The position numbers and the translations under genes were made by a program. DNA of 64,000 nt from Lota lota (Eukaryota > Chordata > Actinopteri > Gadiformes > Lotidae): assembly GCA_026745465.1 (NCBI GenBank), contig JACYXH010000175.1, positions 753,501-817,500 on the forward strand, written 5' to 3'. Each line of letters begins with the position of its first letter. Within the stretch, counting starts at the first letter, position 1. This document shows, piece after piece, positions 54,501 to 64,000 of this stretch. The notes beneath the pieces are model-generated. The model saw only the letters and a program-made list of their open reading frames with translations. It was not told where the DNA came from and ran no database searches.

Positions 54501-55505
54501 CGCCATCACTCTGCACCCCATTTGCTTTTTCAGTTCTGCTGAACACCGCTCCAATTTTTAATCCATACACTGTTTGTTCATTGGTCAGGCCAGGCCAGAA
54601 CCCGGCCTATTTATCAGTTACATTGATAGAGACATTGATAGAGTGGGATAATAATGTATGATCTCATTTCCAGTCCAGATCAGGTAAAGGTGGGCATAAG
54701 TTGTGTACACATTTAGAGATCTTACCTAAATTCTGGGCTGGTTTTATCCCACATCTGTTACCAGGGGCTTGTCTAGCCTGCCAATTAGTAAGTAAATATG
54801 TAATATTAAAAGAACAGGGCATACTGAGATGGTGTACTTTTGGGAGTCCTTTCTTTTTTAATCATGAATTCAGGTCTGTTCCATGCTGGTAGATGACACC
54901 AGCCACCACCACTTAATGTCTGCATATCTGCTTTTATTGTACCCAGGTGTGCCGTCTACCAAAGTGTCTTTCTATGACAAATAATATCTGAAAATCCACA
55001 AGAGAAAACACAACTTTGAATAAATCTCTCCCCTCACTGTCACTGCAATGTGGATTTCATATTTTAGTGGCTTTGCACGAAGGTCTCCGGATGCTGCATG
55101 AAATTGCTTCAGTGGAAAAGTTTCAAGGCATTGTTGTAACCACATATGTAGCTAGGCAGATGTTATGTGCTCTGTTAAAGAGGGTATATCAAAAAAAGCC
55201 AAAAAAATTTAACGGCAAGAAAGCAAGAAAACAAGTATGTCTAGCAGCGAGCACACGCCAGGCCCCAGGGCTAAGCTAAGCGGTGGCATACCTGTCTTAA
55301 CCAAGCTGCGAAGACCCAGCCAACTGTCCTAGAGTCATGGACAAATAAAATGAGGGGAAGTTGTTATGGCCTTCTGCTTTCCCTTTCATTTAAAATTGTT
55401 CCTTCACCCTAAAACTCTGGATAAAATGGACGGATAAACATCCTTTTAAGCGATATAACAAAATTCAATGCCATTACCAAAATGGTCACCTAAGGTGATG
55501 CTGTT

Positions 55506-55580
55506 CTAGGGTGACCAGATGTCCCCATTTTCCGGGCCGATGCCAGTCCCTGGCTGGACCCGTCCCAGGAAATGTCGCCT
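55506..55580 (+). mobile_element. Possible DNA-transposon terminal fragment
   Basis: Begins AGGGTGACCAGATGTCC followed by paired CCC/GGG-rich words, like termini of interspersed hAT-type elements seen in vertebrates. No matching second terminus was found nearby. Confidence 0.3.
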
Positions 55581-57949
55581 TTTAAAAATAATAGAATCTA
55601 ACAAATATATGATATTGATTTTTACAGATTTTATGATGGCAAAGGTTCTAGCTTGCTGATGAATATTGGTTTTGAGGTAATTGGTAATTAATCTTGGGTC
55701 TACTATGGCTTGTTTTTACATATCATAATTAACCATTGAGCATGTAGGCCTACTTACCATTCCTTTACTGGAGTACTACATTTACCACGATATGAATAGG
55801 CAAAATGTGAGAATGTCCATGATGTTGTTGTTAAAATAATAACATCTAATATTTTGCATACAAAAAATGTCCCCATTGATGTTGTGCAGACACTTTATTG
55901 GTGAAATGTTTTTTTGTGTTGTTTACTTCTGTGGGTCTCATGAAACTGCCTGGGGAATCACAAACAAAGCTAGAATATCCTGAAACTAACCATTAAAATA
56001 AAAGGGCTCACTGTTGTCTGGTACATACATATTGAACCTCGCCGGTCCTGATATGAGACCGATAAGGAATGAAGGTTCATGGATCATGAGTCTGAGCATT
56101 CATCGCCCTTAGCAACAGAATGATGCCAGCAGCCCAGAGAAGAGCTTTTTGCTCCATCTGTTTTCTCATGCCCTGTTGCAGACCTGGTGTCTCCGTCAGA
56201 AGAGCTCCATACCTGCCTGGACCCTATCCCTCTCTCAATTCAAATGTGATCTCTCACTGCCTTATTCATGGCTTCCAATCATCCCCATGGCCTAATCTAA
56301 AGCAAACTCGAAGGAGTCCTCTGTTGAACTCAGCTGTGTTCAACATGTGGCTCTGTTTTTCCCATTAAACACAGAAAGCTGAGATAGTGACCTCATACAT
56401 TGAAGCACAAGTGTAAACCCGTGTCTCTGTTCAGGCTCGTTTCGAGGCCGCCACCACAGCCACAGACTTACAATGTATCGAGTTTCTTTGACTTTTTCTT
56501 GGTAAAGGATTCCTCTTAAACGATGACCACATAATGTCGAGCCAGTTATTTTAGTAGCCGACCCGCATTACCAATAAAACACTGACAAACACCAGTTAAA
56601 GAAGAAAAACAGAAACCAGGTGAAAGCCAGTGCGCCTGGGAAGAAATTATCTCTGTTTTACTGAAGGAGAATTGATAGTTTGTTTACAAGATAGCTCAGG
56701 CTAAGACCCTCCCTTTGGCCCCTTCCCTGTGTGCATCCACAGCTCTTTTTCCATAGAAATACAATACAGTAGGCTAATCGGCCTAATCCCAGCTCCGGCA
56801 AACCACTTGTGCTAAAAGACAAGTGCTTGCAAACACTAAGGGCACCGTCTAAATGTATCTCTTCCTGCTTTCATTATCCACGCTTGTCTTTTCATTATTC
56901 GAGCCCATCTCATCCTATTTGGCCTCATGAAAAGCTAATGGAGCAAAGGCCTCCACCTACATCCTTTGGTTGCTATAGCTAAGTGTGTTTTACAAAGGAA
57001 CGGCAACATGATTTGGGGCTAATTTATTTGTCTAAAAGTGACAGCACCTGTCTGACCAATGAGCTACAGCGGCGTGTGCGAGTTGTTTATGTTCCGTAAT
57101 GGTTTACACCCTATAAACCAGGGCCCGTTAGCCAGGAGGACAGCCATACATGGTTCCAACGGTACGGACAGCAACTCATACTCATGCCTAATACAGTCAT
57201 ATTTTATCGCCCGGTGAGTCGTGTCATTAGAATTGAATGTCTGTAGGGCGGTTGGAACAGGTTGTTGTAATTTCTCCAAACAGATCAGATGGTTGTAATC
57301 TTGAGGTGAAGGGAGGATGGGAGGAAGAGAACAGCTAATCCACCTTCAATCACTGGTATTTTTACAGCAGAAGTCCAGTCGATACAGCTTTATTAGGACC
57401 CTGTCAAAGCCCTCGTCACCGTAGACGCGGGGAACTCTGCGCTGATCAGCGGCAGATGGAAACAGGAATTGCTGCCGTGGACCGCTGCCAGTCACGATTA
57501 ATGCTAAGTATGCTTCTTAGAGTTACGGCGTCTCCTCGTTCCAACGTCTCAAATGTTGACTCCATGTGGCACCTCGCTCTCTGGAGAAAAGAAGCAGAAC
57601 TCTTGTTCAATACAGAATCACAGTTAATGGCTTGAGAACAGTCGCCACATTGTGGTGACAGTCTTTTCCACTGCCCCATGCCTGGGAAAAGTGGGGTCAC
57701 GCTCTGCAGGAAGCAATGGGAATATATAGCCATAAACACAGCGCATGATGTATCACGGCTACAATTGGCATCAATAGCTAGTCAAACGTTGTTGCATTGA
57801 CCAGTGACAATTAATATAGACCACAAGGTTTAGCTTAAATTTGCTAGATCCCGTGTCGATGTGTTTGGAGCTCTACTCAGGATAAATAGTCACTATAGGA
57901 CTCACATTTATCCAACACGAGTTACAGTGAATACGGATAATTCATGAGC

Positions 57950-58045
57950 AGGTAGGTGTTTAGCGCCTTTCTGAGGACGTCGGGGATCGAACCCAGGGCC
58001 TTTTGGCTGGGAGTTGACCAACCCTAGCCACTGGACTATAATTAG
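57950..58045 (-). mobile_element. tRNA-derived SINE fragment
   Basis: On the minus strand an A-box-like TGGCTAGGGTTGG is followed by a near-perfect B-box GGTTCGATCCC. That is the layout of a tRNA-related SINE promoter rather than a foldable tRNA gene; no acceptor stem was evident. Confidence 0.5.
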
Positions 58046-59607
58046 TTTAGTCTACTGCTATAATTAGAGTTCAATATGTATGTGTAGATAAAGTCAAACA
58101 AAATGTGATTCTATATCAGATTAGCCCCTGTGGTTACTCACTCATGCATCAGTGCCAAGCAATCATGTGTGCACAAGCACATAAATACACAAGCACATAA
58201 AAAATTCAGCCAAGCCCTGAGGAGAGACCATTTTACAAATAGCACAAACCTGATACCTTCCAGGCAAACAGCTTTGACTGACATCCTTAATGTTTCATTG
58301 GCTGTAATAGGAGATGACCATAATCTCCCTAAACACTGTCTTTTCTCTGTGTTGGTGTGTGTTTCTTCATCCTCCTCACCATCTGAACCTTTCCTACAAC
58401 CCCAGGCTCCCAGCAATGCTGTCACTTATTTTCACTTTGGCAAAGCCTTTATTCGTGCCCAGAGAAAAAAGACAACAAGAAAACACTTTGTCTGTTCAGT
58501 TAGTTTTTTCCCCTTTCTTCAACCTGGCCTCTAGAGTCTGTCCAAAGGCCCTCCTCTGCCTTCTTCAAACCGTTCATCCCGAGGATCCTACTGTACCTCC
58601 TTCTCTCAACGGGTGGAAAAATGAGAAACAGCCGCTTTAAACGGCTCTTCAGACTGTTTTCAGTACCACTTACAAAACGCTCAGATCTGCTCCCAGGACT
58701 TATAACGTATTACCCACAGGAATTGTTCCTGTTATTCTATTCAGCCTCACTTCAACATGAAAAAAACGTTTGTTCATAATATGATAAAAGTCAAAACACA
58801 TGTTTACATGCAGGCGTAGACACAAAGGGTGTCTTTATTTCCCCAAAAAGATAATTACCATCATTACGTCACATTTCCATTAGGTGAGCTTCGGCCGATT
58901 GTCTTTATACACACTCCCCTATTCGCATGTTTCTCTCCAAGACAGGAACCAAGCCAGGTTTCATGTTTTACACCTGCTGAGTGTCTGTGGTTTATGGGGT
59001 TACGCTATAATAAATCTCAAAAGTGAGGAGCCAGTACAACGGGTATTTAACACACGCCCCCGCTGCTTATTGGCCAGAAAATATTTAGAGCGATCGCCAG
59101 TGAGTTATGAACTGAAAGTAAAAGGAGTCATGACATACAATACAGCGACACCCATATGCCTGGTTTAATAGAGCAACCTGGAATCCCCCAGCGGTCAGTG
59201 TGTGGTGCAACACTCGGAGAAAGGTTGACCAGACCAACAACCACTTAAGTGTACCCACATGTGTAATTGTATACACACACAGCTGCTCACATGCACATAT
59301 ACACACAGTGGCTCACACACACACTTACTCTTGACATTTGCCGACATGGGCCGACAAACATGCAGGCAAAATGCAGGTAGCACATGTGCGCACACATCTG
59401 CAGATACGATCAATTAGGCGAGTGTAGCATAGTCCAATACTACATGCCACCTAGGTGGCTTTTCCCACTCCACCTAGGTGACCTTCCTCAGGCTCCTCCA
59501 AACGAATGGACACAGGGTGGTGATGTTGAAAGACCGGTTTATTGCAAAGGTTGAGTAAAATGATACATGCAGATGGTGCTACATGCTGACATGTAGTAGA
59601 GCTCTCT

Positions 59608-59754
59608 GAGTGTGTGTGGTGATGGCTGGTTTAACCTGTGCACACTGACTACTCAATGTGCAACAGGTGTGCAGCCTCACCCAGCCCCAGACTCCAATCA
59701 ATCTGACTCAGGCTAGGTGAGGCTGCTTAAACCAGCCATCATCCACACACACTC
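59608..59754. repeat. Long imperfect palindrome (two-part inverted repeat)
   Basis: Outer arms 59608-59634 and 59727-59754 match with one bulged base. Inner arms GCAGCCTCACC (59671-59681) and GGTGAGGCTGC (59716-59726) are perfect. The arms are contiguous on the right but separated by 36 nt on the left. Confidence 0.85.
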
Positions 59755-61960
59755 CCACAACGAGAAACTGCACTGACATGTAAACATACCACAAGAGGCT
59801 CTCTCTTTTCTCCCACTCTACAAACAGAGCCTATTCACCTATCTCTCTCTCCCTCTCTCTCTCTTGCTCTTCCCCCTGGTTTCCTCTCTTCCCCAATCCC
59901 GCTCTCCCTTTTCCCCTCTCTCCCTCTCTCCCTTGCTCCCTGACTCCCGCTTGGCTTTTTCTGCAGGCCCTGAGACACTGTGTTCATTCAACCCTGTCCA
60001 CCTATTTTCCACCTCCACAGATAAATAAACACTATCATCATCATCATTAACGCAATGACGTCAGCGCTCCGACGCATGCACACAGACCCCTATGGACAAT
60101 GATAGGCACGGCAAGACATGGCAACACACAAGCATGCATTTGCACACTTCCCGCCAGGGTACATTCATACATGCTGCACACGTGCACACACAAAAAGGGC
60201 TCACACAAACACACACAACAAACACAAATCCTGTCGCTGGTTCTGTCTTCTGACATGACACTTTTGTTGGTTGTTGATTACCTCAGAATGGAAAATCGGT
60301 TTATTTTAACAACTGTTTATTTTCAAAGAAAACACTGCACCCTGCAGTGCCACCACATACAGCAGGCTGTAAATGAAGAGCGTGCATCAGTCAGCAAACT
60401 TCAGATTCCACCGGCCATCCATCATGTACAGAACGCTGGCTTATAGACTGGTCTCTGTGGCCGACTTCCATCTGGGAATCGGCTGGAAAAGTATTCCACC
60501 TATGGCAGCTCCACCACCACGCCACATTAGGTTTTGTAAAGTTGGTTTATTTTCTCTGTCTTTATTGTTGTAGTGTATCTGTAGGCTGGTAGACGGCTCG
60601 CTCAGGATTCTTCTGTTTGACTATGACAGCCCATTTTAACGGGGGGGGTGGGGGGGAGAAGATTGATCCCTGAATATGAGTTTTCCCCCCACAGCTTCTT
60701 CTTCTCTTCATCTGTCTCGACCTGTCGTATATTGTCTCGGACTATATCCTCAGATGTATAGAGGGGATTGTAATGGGATTCGGAGAGATCCACCCGAACG
60801 AATTCCCCATCCTGTTCCACTCCATTACTCTCTCTCACTCTTTCTCTCTCTTTCTCATTCTCTCTCTCTCTGTCTTTCTCTCTCCCTCGTCCGACCTCTT
60901 GCTGAGAAGAGGGAGTTGGGCACCATTGTAGAATCCCTTCATGGATTGTTATGAATGTGCAAGTATGAATGTGCCCTAGTTCCACAAATATCTGCGCACA
61001 TAGAGCTATGCATTTGCAGCAACACATGTATATTCGCCACGCTTCCAAATATGATCACAACATATAATGAGGCCATTAACCCAACGTTCTATCTTTTCCA
61101 ACAGTCATTAACCATTTTGTTGTAGTCCAAAGTGATTTACAGTAGATACATATTATTTTACATATTTTTACTAAGGTGCAAGTACGGGCCCACTTTGGCC
61201 AGAATCAGGTAAGTTAAATGTAGATTTGAGATGTCAGTGATTGAACGAAGGCCGTTTAAGACCGACACAGTACAGTAGATACTTGATGAACTGTCGCTTT
61301 TCCATGTACTGCTCTCTCTTGGTCTCTTTCCCTCTCTCACACACACACACACATGTGTAAAAACATACACAGGGTAGGTTGTGAATCCAACGCCAGTGGG
61401 GGGTATTGGCAGACATTGAGCAATTGAAAGGAAGCAAGAGCAGCATGGGTAAAACTGTTCAATGGTGCCAGTTTTGCCTAAAGTCGCCTTGCAGAGCTCA
61501 CAAAGTCCTATTCACAACAGTCTCGCAACATCTGCATCTCCATCTGCATACTCACTCCTCACACTCACTACTACTCTAAACAACTTCCATCTGCATGGAA
61601 ACTCCTGGCCGAAATGTACGTTTGTGTACAGAATGATATACATACACACACACACACATGCACATCCACTCACGTCCCTGCTTCTCACAGCTATCACATA
61701 TAGCGGGTTGCAGTCATCGCTGGACGACCATTCAATGCTACAATGATTTTAAAGGACAGGGTGAGTTCCTTGCGCAAAGGGAAAGTCACCAGTGTCACGT
61801 CCGTCGGCTGCTTTCTGTTCACCGAGCAGTGATGGAGAGTATTGTCCTCCTACTCTCCTTCCTTTCCCCTTCCCCACTAACTACTCTAATTTGTTATCCC
61901 ACAGTTTTTTTTCTTGATGTAGATTACTGACATTTTTCTCAGTCCAGTGTGCACCGTCTT

Positions 61961-61981
61961 CCCCCCCCCCCCCCCCCCCCC
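61961..61981. repeat. C21 homopolymer
   Basis: Twenty-one consecutive C residues in the idh3g downstream region. Confidence 0.93.
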
Positions 61982-62770
61982 TTCCCACCCCCACACTTTA
62001 TATTTCTCCTGTCCCTAACCACAGTGTCTGCCATGGGGAAGGGGTAGGAAATGTGGGGACAGAACGCTAGCAGAGCACATTGCACGGTTGGTTTGTGCTA
62101 GAATTTGTCCACGTTGTTTTGACTGCAGCAAACCCTCAACCGATGTTTGGACGGCACGTGTTGTTACGCAACTTCTTCCTCGTGGATACAACAGCAGCTC
62201 ACTGGAGTAAACTGTACAGAGTAAAAAATAAGATAGACATTTTCATCGCTGATTATCATTATTGTTCCTGGCTGTTCATCCTCCATTTCTACCACCTTTC
62301 AACCGTTTTCTATTTTTACGATTCTCTCTCTATCTGTCAATGCATTTGCTTTGTTGCCGGAGCCCTGCCTTATCTGAGGCTCTCTGTCTGTTTGCTGTGT
62401 CCACAGAGCATTCATCATTGTCATCTGGCAGGAAGAGGGAGACAACAGCAACCCAGGCAAAAAAACAAACAGCATAATAAAGCAATTCAGGGTACATAAA
62501 GAGGACTAGGGCGAGGGGGACGAAGAGGAAGAGGAAGAGGAGAAAAGAGTACGTCGAGGGAATCATTTGCAGAGCCAACGGTTCTTCTGGAGTGGGTTGT
62601 GCCGCTGCCAGGAGAAGTCATCTGGCCGCCGGACCCTGTCAGGAAAGACGATCGTTCTTAGGATCCCAAAATATGTGCACATGTATCCCAAGGCCCATTA
62701 CACATTGAGAAGAAAAATGCACGTGCACACTCTTAGTCTTTCCACTCCTTCTTACTGTCTTACTCTTACA

Positions 62771-62773
<3 letters not shown>

Positions 62774-62814
<41 letters not shown>
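62774..62814. repeat. (CA)n microsatellite
   Basis: About 20 CA units. Confidence 0.95.
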
Positions 62815-62817
<3 letters not shown>

Positions 62818-63374
62818 ACACAGACACGGCAACTCCAATCCAAGAGCCTTGCGTGTCTCTGAAATGTACTGTGGCTGTCTAAAGCCTCCGGTGGAGTTCC
62901 TTCATCGGCTCTTCATCTGCTGCTCTGAACTTCCCAGCCAGAGTTGGTAGTTAACATATCTCTGTCTGTGTGTGTGTGTGTATATATGTGTGCGTATGTG
63001 TGTGTTTGTGTCAGTAAAGGTGTGTGTGTAACACATACCCATCTAAAGGTGGGGGGGTGGTGTCCCTTAAGGTTTCCATCAACAAAGAAGGAAATCACAG
63101 GCCTGCCAACCCTATCCATCCATCTCTGTCATCCTTCGGGGGCTATTACTGTGACAAAGCACAAGAAATAACAGCCAGATTCTTTGCTGTGATAGGTGTG
63201 TGTATTTCTACGATACTGTGGCCATATGCGGAGCTCCATGTGAGCTGATGAATGAATGTCAGGCCTCCGCGCTCTAATACATTGAAACGCTATAAACACA
63301 CCTCGTAGATGATTCATCTTCCAAATGAACAGCCAGTGAACCCGGTGCATATTCATGATGTCATGCAATTCGGG

Positions 63375-63475
63375 TAAGGTGGAGCAGGTAGTGCAACGTT
63401 AAGGGAACCATCTTGTGACTGAAATGTTGCCGGTTTGAGTGCCCTGCTGAAGTGCATCCACTCAACACCGAGAAA
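63375..63475 (+). mobile_element. Possible tRNA-derived SINE fragment
   Basis: AGGTGGAGCAGGTAGTGCAACG followed about 45 nt later by CCGGTTTGAGTGCC has the spacing of A and B boxes, and CTGAAGTGCATCCACTCAACACC follows. Weak, by resemblance only. Confidence 0.3.
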
Positions 63476-64000
63476 TGAAAATAGGAAAATTGATTGAGCA
63501 TTCGTCACTGGATGCTGACAAGGTCGGAAGCAGAAGGTTAAGGCTCCAATAGAAAATAGGACAGCCCAATGGCGTGTACTACATTCTTTGATAGAAATAA
63601 AATAGCTTTTAATTGGCGGAAAACTAACCTACGGGATCCATCCGTGTACTATAGGGCCAACTACAAAGGCGCTGCACAAAAGAGCCCAAAATTCCTTGTC
63701 TGTCTTTGCTATTTATGGAGAAGCTGACAGCTAATGGCTCCGTCAGATGTTTTCCCAGTGTTCCCTCTGCCAGCGCTGTCCAACCAGGTGTTGTTGTACG
63801 CTGCAAGCGTCTTTCAAGACCCAAGACCCATGGCATGCTTCAGCCTTTCACGACGCATGACAAACGGCTCTTCTGGACTTTTCGTGAACGTAAAAGTAAA
63901 TTGTGTGTTCCCCAGCTCTCTCTTGTGGCACTGGCCATGTTAGTGAACCCCTGTGGTTCCTGGACAAGAGGCAAAATAAACATTCTGGGCCCTGAGATGT

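Larger units (their letters stand above)
48716..64000. other. idh3g downstream region without a recognised gene
   Basis: About 15 kb with only short unsupported open frames, many in CA/TG or CT repeats. It holds simple repeats, SINE remnants and one palindrome. No conserved protein segment, tRNA or structured RNA was recognised. Distant regulatory elements for neighbouring genes are possible but not visible by eye. Confidence 0.6.

Noticed and set aside
57950-58045. True tRNA gene
   Set aside because: B-box is good but no 7-bp acceptor stem, anticodon arm or correct overall length; fits a SINE better.

Overview
The window is vertebrate nuclear DNA, almost certainly from a teleost fish. Small coding exons with GT-AG introns are spread over tens of kilobases. 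There are many very long (CA)n/(TG)n arrays, tRNA-derived SINEs and a hAT-type MITE. Three genes encode proteins closely related to human WNK3, FAM3A and IDH3G. In human the FAM3A/IDH3G pair lies on Xq28 and WNK3 on Xp11.22 (remembered, not checked). No prokaryotic or viral gene was seen.

Layout. (1) 1-1317: downstream flank/3' UTR of wnk3. (2) 1318-30139, minus strand: a complete wnk3 gene, about 25 coding exons, encoding roughly 3,580-3,590 residues. Its kinase core, two PF2-like domains, RFxV motifs and C-terminal coiled coil are clearly WNK3. It also carries two enormous low-complexity exons: exon 10 (9559-13670, extremely glutamine-rich) and exon 17 (5642-7869, Q/S/P-rich). Intron 1 is 11.5 kb and holds microsatellites and the MITE. 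(3) 30140-39201: intergenic, with repeats, a 51-bp exact direct repeat and a hairpin. (4) 39202-43873, minus strand: fam3a, 8 coding exons, 243 aa. (5) 43874-44680: a short head-to-head intergenic stretch, a likely bidirectional promoter. (6) 44681-47823, plus strand: idh3g, 13 coding exons including a 12-nt microexon, 396 aa. (7) 47824-64000: the idh3g 3' UTR, then about 15 kb with no gene I can support, rich in microsatellites, homopolymers and SINE remnants.

Functionally the genes are independent. WNK3 is the chloride/osmotic-stress kinase that activates SPAK/OSR1 and cation-chloride cotransporters. FAM3A is a secreted cytokine-like metabolic regulator. IDH3G is the regulatory gamma subunit of mitochondrial NAD-isocitrate dehydrogenase. 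fam3a and idh3g, both tied to energy metabolism, start about 0.8 kb apart in opposite directions.

The most notable feature is the hugely expanded prion-like glutamine content of this WNK3. Others are a reading-frame break inside the Q-rich exon, the idh3g microexon, and a tandem duplication of an idh3g splice donor. Exon boundaries were read by eye from splice consensus and phase continuity; every exon set was checked for phase. Three wnk3/fam3a junctions remain uncertain and are marked.
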